Below are positions 37,894 through 51,600 of a DNA stretch of 64,000 bases, one piece after another (positions within the stretch are counted from its first letter, which is position 1; each line of letters opens with the position of its first letter). Below the pieces are notes generated by a model that worked only from the letters and a program-made list of their open reading frames with translations, did no database searches and had not been told where the DNA came from. Where the stretch lies: positions 5,888,481 through 5,952,480 of the forward strand of contig CM040448.1 of the NCBI GenBank assembly GCA_022749755.1. The letters are read 5' to 3'. The translations under genes and the position numbers were made by a program. Source of the DNA: Azadirachta indica (Eukaryota > Streptophyta > Magnoliopsida > Sapindales > Meliaceae).

Positions 37894-38620
37894 CAAATGG
37901 CTTCAAGTTTGTGGAGAAAAAATTTGACATCACTAAATCAAAATGCGCTAACTAAACAAGAACAATCTAATTCTGAAAATTTAAATGTTGGAAGTAGTGT
38001 AGGTATTGTGTTCTTTGTTTATGTTAAGATTATAAGTTTGAAATTTAATAATATTTCAAACAATCCTTTTATACATATATTTGTGTGTGTGTTAACTTTT
38101 TCTTTTGTTTTTCTATATTCATCACCATCGGTGCGGTCTACTCGTGGACCTATACAAGGTTAAAAACAACAACTGTTGTGAAGTCAAAGGGTCAAATAGT
38201 TATCACTACCTCACCTATTACTGGTAACCAAGAGGGCCCATATTGTAGTCAACTTGCTAGTGATTATGGTGTGATTGTGAGGACTATAACTTCACTTTAA
38301 GTGCCATCCTAGTCTAAGATACCGTGGGAAGAGAAAGTAGATTTATTCAGACACTTAGAGGTAATGAATATTCATAAATAGTTATATAATTCAACTTTTC
38401 TAATGTTTGTTTATACAAGAATGGTTTGTTTTAGACCTAACACAAATAAATGTTCTACGCTATTTGGATGAACTCATGGTAAATAAATATCAGGACTATC
38501 AGTGCAAAGTGTTGAGGAAGGCATATAAAAAATATTTATCAACAGAAACTCGAAGGCATCCTTCGAAAAATGTCTCCAAAAAGGACTGACATTACTTATG
38601 TGACCTTTGGGCTAATAAGG
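37894..38620 (+). pseudogene. Transposase_24-type (Ptta/En/Spm) second gene of element B
   Basis: A short first exon begins MASSLWRKNLTSLNQNALTK. After a probable intron, the frame resumes with VRSTRGPIQG and LKTTTVVKSKGQ (38120-38190), then GPYCSQLASDYGVIVRTI. Another break leads to FVLDLTQINVLRYLDELMVN, then KYQDYQCKVLRKAYKKYLST, RRHPSKNVSKKDWHYLCDLW (38410-38620). The last part is the hallmark of the plant Ptta/En/Spm family (Transposase_24). It lies directly downstream of the TNP2 gene on the same strand, the expected position. Several frame breaks make it a pseudogene. Confidence 0.75.
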
Positions 38621-38935
38621 ATTACGTTTGTTTTTATTATTACTACCTTTTTTGTTTATGTTGCTATTCAATAATAAGTAGAATTAAGTATAATACAATA
38701 ACAACATATGGTTAGGTTATTTGAAAATCTTTATAATCATTTTTCTCTATTTTTCACACTTTTTGTTCTAGATGCTTGAAAGAAGGATTTTGGTAATTTT
38801 ACATGGTTGGCTGAAACTCATTATGATTTCAATCCAATATCTTTATAGAGTATAGGATGATTTTTTGGGGTTAGTTGTAAGTTGTGTTACTTGTTCCTTT
38901 ATTACTGTTGTGATTACTGTTTTGTTGTCTTTGTT

Positions 38936-41135
38936 GACTAGTGTTTCCCAAGTATTAGAGAATCATTTGATTATGTTTTGGTGATTATTTATTCTTGGTA
39001 TTAGGGATGCAATGTGTGCATACCAAGTGTTTATTAATGCTTTCGTTGAATGGTTTTGAAACGAGAATATCAACCTTTGTTCTTTTGCTTTTAATGACTA
39101 AGGTTTTGTACTTCCCTCTCAAATTATTAGAGTATTGGAGATAGTTTTTATACTACTATTACGATACCTTGCATCAAAATTTTTACACGTGCAACTAATG
39201 GACATGCATTAACATACGCTTCTTATGCCAAATATTGTTGCCTAGTGATTGATCAAATGCAGAATGAAAATGTCAAATGTTGAATTTTGTATTAAAAACG
39301 TAAGAATGTTCTCATGGATATTGAACCAATTTCACATTGTAATAAACTATTGTAGGATCGATGAAGTCTATGACTTCTGCTCTAGCTTTTAACTGACAAA
39401 AATCCATGAACAATTTATTTGAGAAACACATGTTTTTGACATTTTTATATTTGCAAAAGTTAGAAAAATGTGCAAATAGATTACTTGAGATATGCAACAT
39501 AATACCATTGTGAGATCATTCATTATAAGAATTTCAAGAGGCTCTTGCATTTCACACACCTATAGGAAATGACATCACTAAGGATCTTTTGAGATAAATG
39601 TGAATGCATATAGGACTAGTTTAAAGTAGTAAAATATATCCCTACTCTTGAGGTATTGTTTAACATTGATGACATGAGTTAAATTTTCAAAGGAAGAATA
39701 ATATAATAAATAAACACTAAACCTAAGTAATGATAAAGGTATTAAAGACTAATTTGGATAAATGTATCGTCAATAATCAAGACTATATTAGAGCTTAGTT
39801 AAAACTATCAATAAAGATATTCTTTAGTTAAAACTATCAATAAAGATATTCTTTAGTTAAAATAGTTATAGTGAATATGTACTTTTACATAAAGTATGTA
39901 TAATAGTAGTTATGTCAATAAATAGTTCTTAATTGGCTCAGTTTTTTTTATTTTTTTATTTGTTGACAGAACAGAACTGGTTTAGTTATTAGAAAGAGAA
40001 ATTGTAGAACAGAGTAGAATACGAAACCATTCCAATATCTTCTCCCACAAAATGGGAATCAACAGCACTAGCAACCTCCATTCCTTTAGCTTAGTGACTG
40101 CAATTACTGCTGCTCTACTGATTTCCTTAACTGCTCCATTTATAATAACCTACATTTCCCAATAGAAATACATTAATCCTCTAAAGTAAAACATATTTGT
40201 AAGAGTGAACACAACTATTACCTTGATATTGCTTTGAGGGGGATTCATTAAACAAGAAAGAAAACACCTCGCTTTGACATTTTGAGAAATATAATATATT
40301 TTGCAATGAAATTGGCAGTTGAAAGCCGTTGCCATGACTAGCTATTCAAAACTTTAGTGTTCTTTCTCTGTTGATAAACTTTCTTTAACCATACACTTCA
40401 AAACTCATAGTTCTATAGAGGATAAAATTTTTCTGCTTCAATTAGGGCCTTGTTTGGAAAGGATTTATATGAGAATGACAACAGAGAACTGAGTAGCAAA
40501 ATCACTAGCAATATCAACCTTTGTTCTTTTGCTTTTAATGACTAATGTTCTGTGCTATTTCATTTTCTTATTACCCATAGAAATTATTCAATTTGCATGT
40601 CTTCATCTTGCTTCCCTCTCAAATTATTGGAACATTGGAGATGTTTTGCTTTCAAACTTTAAAGCATAGAACTGTTTGAAGTTTATATACTTTGTTCATT
40701 ATGTGATTGTGTAGTTTAATGTATTAAAATAATTTTTGTGATTAAATAAAGTACTATTGAAATGGCAAAATTAAATGTCCATCAGTTGACTGATGTTTCC
40801 CGAGTATTGGAGAATCATTTGGTTTTGTTTTGGTGATTATTTTTCCTGGAATGAGGGAGGCCATGTATGCATGGTAAGTATTTATTAATGGTCTCGTTGA
40901 TTGGTTTTAAAATAAGAATATCAACCTTTGTTCTTTTGCTTTTAATGCCTAACATTTTGTGCTATTTCATTTTCTTATTACCCATAAAAATTACTTAATT
41001 TGCATGTCTTCTTCTTGCTTTCCTCTTAAATTATTGGAGCATTGGAGATAGTTTTTATATTACTATTACAATACCTTGCATCAAAATTTTGACATGTTAG
41101 TATTGATGGACATGCATTAACATATGAAGCTTATA
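38936..41135. repeat. Three diverged direct copies of a ~300-bp repeat inside element B
   Basis: The copies at about 38936-39235, 40510-40640 (partial) and 40780-41135 share AATATCAACCTTTGTTCTTT plus TGCTTTTAATG. The first and last also share GAGAATCATTTG and GATACCTTGCATCAAAATTT-like segments. They lie in the same orientation within the element's 3' part. Confidence 0.75.
39797..39860. repeat. 29-bp tandem repeat
   Basis: AGTTAAAACTATCAATAAAG followed by ATATTCTTT is repeated exactly at 39797-39825 and 39826-39854. The start of a third copy follows. Confidence 0.9.
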
Positions 41136-42414
41136 CATAAAAATTTTGGTGATATTTTTTATTGTACTTTGAAATACATATCTAACTTGAATGCATATAA
41201 CAATGAGAAAACAGAGGAACTACAAGAACGACAACCTGTTGTGCATATTCATCTCTCAACCAGCTAATTTGTCTTTAACAGTTCTTCATTTTTCCCTTTT
41301 GGTATAAATAAAAATATTTATTGCGTTTGTTATCATTTTGGTTACTTATTTTGAGCATTTATGCATTTTCTAAATCTAAAAGGATGTACATGGATTAAAC
41401 TTATTCTTATTACTTCTACTTCAGAAAAGGTGTAAAAAGAATGCCAAAAATAAGAGTAAACTTCCATTCAATCATCAAGCTAGATTGAAGCCTTTTCATG
41501 CCCATCGCACGCAGAGTTCTCAAGTTCTTATTGTGGTCTAAAACTTTTAGTGTGAAATTGTATAAAGAGTTTGATTTAACTATTATGCTAATACATTAAA
41601 TTTTTTCACTAATAGAGTGGCAATTCTGAAGAATGCCAAAGTTTCCTTGATCATTTTCATGTGACACATTACAATAAAAAAAATGGTTAATTAATTTAAA
41701 AGCACAAATGGCGCATGTAAGTTTCTTTATTATTTGTTTATTTTATTTAAATTAAATTTAGTTTTAGATTATTGTATTTTAATCTAATTTCTTTTTTAAA
41801 CAAGAAAAAATGATGGAGATACAACAATTGTTGTTTAAGGAGAGATCTCAACCAATTAACGATGAGGAAATTTGTTGTCAAGTGTTTGATAATCAATCAC
41901 TCTATTATCAGGGGCTTGCCGAACATAAATGAGCATATGCTGTTGATCAAGGTTCTTCCTTTAACGCTATATGCTTGCATGGTTAGATAGAATCTACTAA
42001 ACTTAAGTTATAAAATACAAAATCTCACTTAAAATTTACTAAAAATAGGCCACAAATTATTCAAGATAAGCTACAGATTACTGAAAATATGCTACAGACT
42101 TATGTAAATGAACTAAAGAACATTAAATCCTTTGGTTGGAGTTAGCACTAGATCGATTTCCTTCTTTATCTTAGTTGTATTATTACTTTCTTTTTTTAAT
42201 CAGTAATTTTAATGATATATTTAGATTTATATCAATGAATTTGAAATTTATCTACTATTTTTAATTAATCATTTCATTTCTATTATAATCGATAAATTAA
42301 ATTTATGTACATAAAAATTATAGTACCAACTTATGCCAAAAAATACTAATTAATATTATAAAATATCATAATCATTATTTTAAAAAAATGGGCCACAACG
42401 TTTGATGAACATTT

Positions 42415-43071
42415 AAAAGGAGTTTTAGGGACGACAAAAGTTGTCGTCCAAAAACCACTTCAGAAGTCTATGGCGACAATAAAAAGTTGTCACCAAAGAG
42501 GCTATTAGCGACAACCAAATGCCTTCGCTAAAAAATGATATGAAGTGACAATGGCGAATTAGTCGCAACAATAGTTGTCACCAAATATAGTTTTAGTGGT
42601 GACAATATGTTGTCACTAGTAACATTTTTGGCAACAACAACCCCAGGTCTCTAAAAGAGGATATTGCCACAACAACAGTCATCAACACATCACCTTTTAG
42701 TGATAACGACATGTCACATATAGAGTCTTTGGAGAAGACATTCTGTTATTGCCTAATCAATTTTTGTGGCGACCATATGCCGTTGCTAATAGAGCTTTTG
42801 CAACGACAAAATGTCCTTGGCATAAAAGGTTTTGGCGATGACATATTGCAACGATATGGTTTATTGCAATTAATGCATTTGGCAATGACTTTTGTTTCAT
42901 TGTCATTGGTTTTAGCAGCAACATGCTAATGTCATCGTTAAAACCTTTAGCGACCTTTATATAGTAACGAATTTGGTGACGACACTATGTTCATTGCTAA
43001 AACTTTTAGCAACGAAATTTCCTTCTTTTGGTGACGACTTGTGTCGTCGCTAAAACCCTTTTTTTACAGTG
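42415..43071. repeat. Right subterminal repeat array and terminus of CACTA element B
   Basis: Repeats of GTTGTCGCCAAA/TTTAGCGACRAC type fill this stretch in both orientations. It ends with GTCGTCGCTAAAACCC and TTTTTTTACAGTG at 43071. They match the left array (27704-28445). A reading frame at 42711-42929 is only a by-product of the repeats. Confidence 0.85.
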
Positions 43072-44791
43072 AATTATTAAGACTATTATTTTATTCAAAA
43101 TTTTAAAAAAAAAATTCTACATTCCTTAAAATTTTAGAAGTCATTGATAATTGATTTTATACTAAAATAATATAGTATACATAATAATTATAATTTATAG
43201 TTATATTTATACAATTCCATATTTAATAATCTTAACTAATGCATGAATTATAAGACCCATTTAAAAACACTTTAAAAATACTAATATTTTTCTTTTTGAA
43301 AACTTTTTCTTTGTGGCCTTGAGTTGAAGAAGAGAGAAAATAAAACAAAATTCAAAAGATAAAGTGATTTAATTATTTCATAGAGATCTATGATGATATA
43401 TATATATATATATATTTATAACCATAAAAATTCTTTTCTTATAAATAAAATGCTTTTAGGTATATAGTTTTCTAAAAAGGGAAAGATTTTCAAAATTATA
43501 TGATTTTCTTATACGGAAGGCAAAATTAAATAAGCAATTCCTTCCAAAAAGAAATTATACAGTCTTGTGTATTTTTTTTAACTTAAATCTAAATAATTTT
43601 ATTAAAATATTTAAGAGTTGTCTGTTTTTAACTTGTATACGAAAACTTGTTAAAAATATTTGAATTTAATTAAATTAAAAACTTTCACTTAAAACTGAAT
43701 AATTAAATGTCTTAATAGATTAAATATTTTATTTGTTAATAATATTTTGAGTTTATTATTTAACATTTATATATGTCAACAACTTAATATATCAGTTTGA
43801 GATTTTTTTTTTTAATACATTAATATACCAGTTTCAGATTTGTTTATTTTTATAAAAATAAACAACTTAACATTTATATTCAAATGTTTAAAATAAAAAA
43901 ATAAATATACAATCAAATTTAAATTTTAATTATAGTCAGACTTTAAATGAATAAAAACCTACCTAAGTAAAATATTAATAATTATGCAGGATCATTATTT
44001 TGAAACTTAAAAATAAATATATTTATCTAATTTATCATTATATAATTTCAAAATAAATAATTAAAAATATAAAAAAAAAAAAGAAGAAGACATTTTAATC
44101 TAAAAATACAAAGTCTTTAAAAGAAGTTTGGGGTGGACAAAACTGATATTTCATTTCCAAAATTATCATCATCCAAAAATTCTAATATTTTATTGAAAAT
44201 TTTATTAGGACCTGGGGCTTATGGCCCTCTCAGTCTTCTGAAGAGCTGTGCTCTTATATCACATATTATTAACCCATTCATTAAAATAGTGTTATTTTAA
44301 ATGAATTTGAATCCATTAATTTTGCATTGTGTTTGTAACGAGTTAATAGAGCATGTCAAAAATTGCTACACTTAGGAGCACAAACGGGGAAAATATCAAT
44401 TGTTAGTAGAATTGTGTAACAACAATAACAAGCAGTAGCTCAAGAGGCATTGACCCTTTAAGGGAAAGACTCCAATTTCTTGGAGTAGAAAAGTAATTTT
44501 TCCTTTTTCTTTTTTAACAGCTTAATAAAGCATAAAACTAATTGATGTTTTATGTGAAAATCACTGCATGGAAAGGTGATAAGACTTGAAACAATTTTGA
44601 GAAAATATTGACACTATTTTGACAAAATATTGGTAAGATGTTACAAAAATATTAAATGACTAAAAAACCCTTCAATATATATTAATAAAACTATAACCCT
44701 ATTATTCTTTTATCAATTCACTTTTTTTTTTCTCAACTTTCAACTGACTTCACATATAATACTTGGGATTTATAGATTTTTTATTTTTGAA

Positions 44792-44833
<42 letters not shown>

Positions 44834-45420
44834 TGTGTTTATTTTTTTTTTTTGTTGAAGAACGAAAAAAGTAATGATTGTTCTATGGAAATAATAAAAA
44901 AAACTCATTTTTTTTTTTTTCTTATATTATATTATTATTTTATTTTTATTTTTATAATAAAATAATAATATTATTCAACCTCAAAAAAAAATAATAATAA
45001 AAAATAATAATTTTTTCTTGCTATTTTTTCAAACTTAAGGGATCTATTTACACTCGTTCACTTTTATTTTGAACTTATTGGGTACATTCATTTTATTTTA
45101 TTTAATTATAAAATAATAACATTTGAGTCGCTAAGTTTTTAAATTTGTACAAATAATGATATAATTTGTCTATTTATTTTAGGCATGAACCTGTTTCACA
45201 TTGAACTAATCAAGTTACTCTTATAATATCAATATTGAAATATAAGAGTATTTCAAGCATTTTGATAAGAAAGAAGGTTCTATTAGACCTTATTACAACT
45301 CTAATAAAAACTAAATATTATTTACCAATTTCTTGAAATCTATTGTTCGTCTGCGTTAGTTACAAAACAAAACAAATTAGAATGCAAAACAACACTATTT
45401 AACGTCTTCATGTGAATGTT
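43072..45420. other. AT-rich spacer between element B and MED15-like copy 2
   Basis: No gene was seen. It includes a TTA microsatellite (about 44791-44832), many A and T runs and a short TA run (43396-43416). Homology with the 3' flank of MED15-like copy 1 starts near 45425. Confidence 0.45.
44791..44832. repeat. (TTA)n microsatellite
   Basis: About fourteen consecutive ATT/TTA triplets form an uninterrupted run, followed by a long T-rich stretch. Confidence 0.95.
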
Positions 45421-45614
45421 ATTTTATTTATTCACATTAATTTCTTAATTGGCTTTTAATCCAAAATTAACAAGATCAACACAATCTATATAACAGGTCT
45501 ATAAACAACATCAATGAGATAGAGAAGAGGAAAATGAAGACTAAGACACCAAATTAATCTCAACATGCTAACATTTGTGAAGGTTTCTGTTGTAATATTT
45601 TACACTGAAATTGC

Positions 45615-48600
45615 TTAAGCAGTAGGGCAATTCTCCCATTTGCCATATCTTGAACTAAAGCAACCTGCTCCAACTGATTGAGCACACTCCAAAAGCACAG
45701 TGCGAGCACAAGCATCCCAAGTCATTGCCATCTCTGCAAGAGACATGGGCTCTGAGAGCTTGTGGAGACATAAGCTGAATCGTGACCTTGTCTTCTCTGA
45801 TAAATCAGTCGACTCTTTGCTTTCATCACTGTGCAAAAGAGCACAAATTTAGAATAGACAATCATTCTTAGTCGGTCAATGAAATAGATTAGAATTAGAA
45901 CTATTATGTGCTTCAAGATGTGTAGACATGTAGTTTGTAACAAATCACAACTTATCCAATTTTTCCAAAGTATATATCAGAAGCTTAAAAAGCAAAATGA
46001 AATGATGCAGATATATCAAGATGAAGCAAGTTTTCGATTTCTCACCTCAAGTCAAAACTAAACCTGCCTAACATCACAGGAGAAGAATTTGGATAACTGC
46101 CAGGGACCAACAATCGTAAGGGGTGTACAGACTGCATGCAGAGGACCACATTCATCAGTTCGAAAGCTTATACCAAGACATTACATGTCATGTTGGGGTA
46201 TGTGAATTAAGAACTCACCATTTGAGATGCATACAGCGACTTAAAATTCTCACTGAGAGCCACAGCATTGTGAGCACATCTGACAATTGTTCCTTCACCA
46301 TGATCAAATGCAGCAATATCTTCAGCTGAATCCAAATCAATCACAATCTCTAACAGTTGTTGGTTTGTGTATTTAATTTCATCCAGCAGACTATTACAGG
46401 GCTGCAAATAATTAGTACGTATTAGTTCCTTGAGAGAAAGGTGAAGAAATGCTGAGATATTCAAATTGACACAATGAACAAGACAACAAGAGTAGAGAAC
46501 ATAAGAAAAGAATTTGTAAAATAATCATGGTGATGCTAAAGAAGAGAAGAAAATTATGCTGAGTTTTACTTTCATGTACAACAAAGGAGCGATACAATCC
46601 AAGCTGAAGGAGCTCCCAGGATGACAGAAAGACCAAACAGATACTACCTAGGTGCAATAGTCTTATCTTTAGCTAATAGTTGGTCTTCTCCAGCAGATCA
46701 TGTTCAATCATTTTCTCTCATGAACTTCAATAATTAATGAAAATTGTGTTTATACTCTTTCTGCCTGCATTTGGTTAATATACTGATATCATAAAGCTCA
46801 AATTCCTATCTTTCCATTTTCTATCATTCAATTGCCATCATCTAATCTTTCACTGGAAATTTTATTAGTAGGCAGTATATGCATCTCATGATAGTTGCCA
46901 ATGTCAACCTTTTAGCATTTTACTCAGGTAAAAGAAAAACCCAAATGCAACAGGAATCAAATATACTGGGTATTCGACCATTAAAGCACAGTTGACTATT
47001 AAAAATATAGGAGCATCGGACCTCTATCCTGCGCCTCTTGATCCTAGATGTTTCACTTGAATCTACGTCACAAATCTGACCAGTTGGCTGCTTGAGATTG
47101 TCAGTTTCACTGAGTGAAAAGGATAATCCAGCTGGGGCCATTGCACTAGTGTTGCACAGCTTGCGCTTTGTCTTTGCTTCAAAAGAGCATCTGCGTTGGG
47201 CGCTGAAGTTCCATCCTTGTAAATTCTCCCCCACAACAGCTTCAGAGTCATTACAAACTGTTCCAGCTATCTCATCAACTACTTTCAATGCTGAGCCTAT
47301 TTCACCGACAGCAGCACTTAGTGCTCTAGTTGATACTGATTGTACCTGGAAGAATACTAATAATACATCAATGAATCCATCACAGGACATGCATAAAAAA
47401 TAAGGGTGCCACTGTAGGGGCAACAGCTCAAGCATATTTTCACTAATTTAAACAAAAGAACATGCGGACCATTGATCAGATAATGAGGAACTAATGCAAA
47501 ATTCATGAACAGTTTTTCAAAAAGGAAAGCATACAGCTGGATAAATCTGTATATCCAGCACATAAAAACAAAAACTTATGGACATTTACCAGTTTAGTAC
47601 AAAAAGTGAAAAGAAGAAAACAGAATGAAAATATACATACTGCCTTAAGTAAGCGCTCAAGAGGACTCCATGTGGCTGATGATTGTTGATTTTCACTTGG
47701 ACCGGCAGATTCAGTACACAAAAGGAAGGCTGCTATCACAGGCAAAGCAACAGAAAGAGATTGAGTCAGAACTATATTTTCAGTATCAACTGCAATTAAG
47801 GCAAACATCTTTTGATGGTGTCCTGAGGTTTCTGGAATTAAAAGGGGAGAAGAACCAGATGGGTGTTCCTTATAGTCTGCTAGTACTGAGAATGGACTGA
47901 AGGAAGAAGATGGAGAAGATTTTATTGATGGTGAACCAGAAGAATGTAATGGTGTCCCAGCTTTTGAAAGAAGAAATGGCAAATTTGGATTGTCAACAGG
48001 AGCAGAAGAATGCTCAGACATTTGAGCAAAAGTGGACTGAAGAAGATGAGTTACTGGAAGTGGCATTTGATGGGAATATTCTGAAGGTTGGCTGATTAAG
48101 GGTTTCTGCTGAGGCATACCTGAAGTGCTAACAGGTTCATTGTTAGCCATCTGCATTTGTTCCCACATTTGATGTTTAAGTTGTTCTTGTTGATGGAATA
48201 TGTTGACAATAGAATTCTGATGCAGGGATTTAGTTGCAGAATCAAATGACTTCATTCTAGTATCACACGTAAACTTAATATGTTGTGCGCCTGCAATATC
48301 ATGGTCTTCAGGCCTTGCAGCACGTTCTAATGAACTTGGAGCATTCTGTTGTTCCAGCTCCATCGGAGAACCAGAACAAGATGAATTCGTCATGTTTGGT
48401 TGAGAACATTGAACCATTTGCTGTGTTGATGATAAAGGAGATGGACCTTGTTTGCTTGTCAAGGCTAAGTTCACTGGATGAAACTGGCACTCCCTATTGA
48501 TGTGTTGCTGCAGCTGATATATTTGAGATGGACTATCAGGTGGCTGAACATAATCTGAATTCCCCTGATTAAAGGAATTAAGAAACAGCTTTAATGTCTG

Positions 48601-51600
48601 CTCAAAGGATTTCAACTTCTCCATGGAGAATAGAACAAGGTTTTCAGGAGGCATCGACAAAATTTTAAGCAACTTCTCTGCTGCAATAATCTTTTTCTTG
48701 TATTTTTCAACTATTTCTTGCATTGGTGACTGCAGAAAGGAATCAAATTCAAGAAACAGATTGTCAGCAAGACAATAAATCAGGCGGTCAGACATCAATT
48801 TCAAGGTCTAGTAATTGGACTTAGCAGCAATGGGAAAAGGGGATGAAACTTCAGCATAGCACATATACCTTTTGACATTTCTTATTCAATATGTTGTATA
48901 AATATGTCAATGCTGGGAAGTACTTCTTCTTCGTAATCTGAAGCTGCAGAACAAAACAAATATTCCAACTAGTAAGAGAAGGTCTCTTGCATTGAGGTTC
49001 AACTGTAAATTTACAAAAAGCGTCTATCTTCACTGATAATTGCACTTATTTTGATTTCAGGCAAACACAGATACAATGAAATTGGCAAACCAAAAGAGAA
49101 GCAACAAACGATAAAGGAATGAGATAGGATTTCTAGTGTTTGGAATAATGAAACAACAAATTATCAATGCAAATATCCTTGTACACTTATACATTGCAAC
49201 GAGTAAAGGCATTGATATTCCACTGAGAGGACATATTAAAAGAAAGGCTAAAAATGCAAGGTCTACCGGATCATGCATCTCAGCCATATTTGCTTGTTCA
49301 CTTGGAGCTGCAGAATCTAATGGGGCTACAGGTGACACAGCTAGTGAAGTGGTGATTATCAGACAAAATAAAGAAAGGAAAATGGAGGAAAGAGAGAAGC
49401 AACAATTTCTGAGCCCATTTACTACATAATTAGAAAATTTTTCCAAACAGAAATTAAAACAAACGGAATGTACAAAATAAGAGAACAATAAAGCCAAAGG
49501 TTCAAAACCCAAGTACATTTAAAAAAATAACAAAGCATTTTCTGTTAACTTTTAGAGTGCACATGCTGTTCAAATTTAAAGAATGGAATAGGATAGAAGT
49601 TTAAACTGAGACAAGCTATAGATTTTGTATTTTACTTGGTGAAAGCAAATATAGTTATTCTTTGTAGATCAAAGCAAACTATGAGTTCAATATTTTGAAC
49701 CTTTTTAATAGATCTAAAAACTCAAACTCATAAAGTTCTTCAATATTTAGGTATATATGCACGTACCACATGAGACTTCGGCAACGCTTTTTTGTGATGG
49801 AAGCACCTTCTGTTGATTATTTACATTCTGGTGGGTATGCAAGGAGGCCAGTGTTTCAGGTCTTTTAGTTGTAGCTCCTTGTATCCTGTGGCTTGAAGAA
49901 TCCAAAAGCTGATGGAAATTATTAACTGACTGTACCCTTTGCTCAACATTTGGTTGTGAAGATGTACCCTCTACTTGAAAGGAGTGCCCTGAATGCTCAT
50001 GTGACTTCAAGCTCACCGCTTTCAATTGTGGTCCACTCATACTAGGCTGTTGCTGTAAGCAAGAAGCATTACTTTGTAATCCAACAGGCTGCTGGAATGA
50101 GTTTGGCACGCTCTTCCAAAATGGGGACAGTTTCTGCCCAACATTATCTTCCTGGCCAACTAGCTGATTATGCTGAAATACAGTAGTGCCTGGTTGCTCT
50201 GTTAATGGTGGTTGCTGTAACTCTGCTGGTAATGCCTGATTCTGAGAGCAAAGCAGACTTGACTGTGATACAATATGCTGCTGTTGCCGATGCTGATGAT
50301 TGTTTTGAGTATCTCTGACATGAATAGTAGTACCAGGATTTGGTTGGTGTACCCTGTGATTTAAAAGCTGTTGTGACTCCTGCTGCTGCTGTTGCTGATA
50401 AACCACCTTTTGCGATTGGTGAGTTCCAGGAATATCTCTCTCGTTATTAGCAGAGATATTTGATTGCAATCCTCGTCTAACTGAATCACCAGCAAATTCA
50501 GCTGAAGCATGATAGACGTTCTTCAAACTGAAGCTTTGACCACCACCAGCAAATACAGAGTTCTGAGGCAGCCCTGAAAGAGATAGCGACAAAGATGTTA
50601 AACTGGCATATATTGTTCAAGCATGTACCATGCATCATAGGTCAGTGCAACCACTTGTGTATTGACAGATATTGCAAACTCTGAACTCTTTTCAGTTTTA
50701 GTGTATGTAAGGTACTTAATAAAATGTTGAGGAAGAACAATATAGAAAGAAATGAAAAATTAACACACATTATTATAATAACAATATACATTTACAATAT
50801 ACAGAGCACTAACAAGTCTAATAGAAAATTACCTAGAAAATGCATTTGAATGTGCCAACATCACTTTGAAAACTTAACTGTTTAAGGAAGCACTAACATC
50901 AGACCTTTTGATTTTACAGCAAGCATCAAATTTTTATATTTTCATCATCAATATTGATAGGCAAATATTAAGTTTCCAAGATGTAAAATATCAACATTTC
51001 ACCAGATTCTCCTTGTTGGAATAAAAAAAAATGACAAAAACAATAAAAATATATGCATGAATGGATAGAGAATCATAAATATGTTCCCAGACAATCTTCA
51101 CCATCCAACAGATATGCCAGCGTCACAACTGTAATCATGTTCAGTACCTACAAATGTGTTTAAAGCCTTCTATTTGTTTGTATTTGTATAAGATTTACTA
51201 ATGACAACCAATGACATGTCAGCAAATCTAAATTAACTGTATGTGATCTTTTTCTTTCTTCCTAAATACTTGTTTGGAGATGTTACAAACAACAGCATGT
51301 ATACAGGAAAATTGATAAATTCACACTCTATCTAGATCTTCTTACCCAGATTTGAGGAAGATACACCAGCAAAGCGATGACCTGAGTTTTCAATTAACAG
51401 CAATTTCCTTGTTATTCCACAAATATAATCATCCTGAGTAACAGAGAACACAATCACAGATGATTCTCAGACAAGGTATTAAATAAAAGAAGTTTTCTAC
51501 AGGCATCATTCTTGCAGATATTTTAATATATTATTATCTTGAGCTGCAGAGAACTTGAGTAATCAAATTAGCAATCAAACAAAACTTGAAGAACCACTCA

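Larger units (their letters stand above)
38621..42414. other. Non-coding 3' interior of element B with dispersed repeats
   Basis: No gene is supportable. A diverged direct repeat occurs at about 38936-39235, 40510-40640 and 40780-41135, and a 29-base tandem repeat lies at 39797-39860. The remainder is AT-rich. Confidence 0.5.
27704..43071 (+). mobile_element. CACTA (En/Spm-like) DNA transposon, 'element B', 15.4 kb
   Basis: The left end is CACTACAAGAAAATTTGG at 27704. The right end on the other strand is CACTGTAAAAAAAGGGTTTTA at 43071. Both ends run into arrays of the same subterminal motif (TTTAGCRACRAC). Inside, on the plus strand, are a TNP2-type transposase remnant (34258-37723) and a Transposase_24-type second gene (about 37894-38620), the usual CACTA order. 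The 3-base flanks are TAT and AAT, an imperfect target duplication. Both genes are broken, so the copy is non-autonomous now. Several secondary insertions and duplications inside add to its length. Confidence 0.88.

Noticed and set aside
42711..42929. 72-codon frame near the right end of element B
   Set aside because: It is made of the CACTA subterminal repeats, which are binding sites and not coding.
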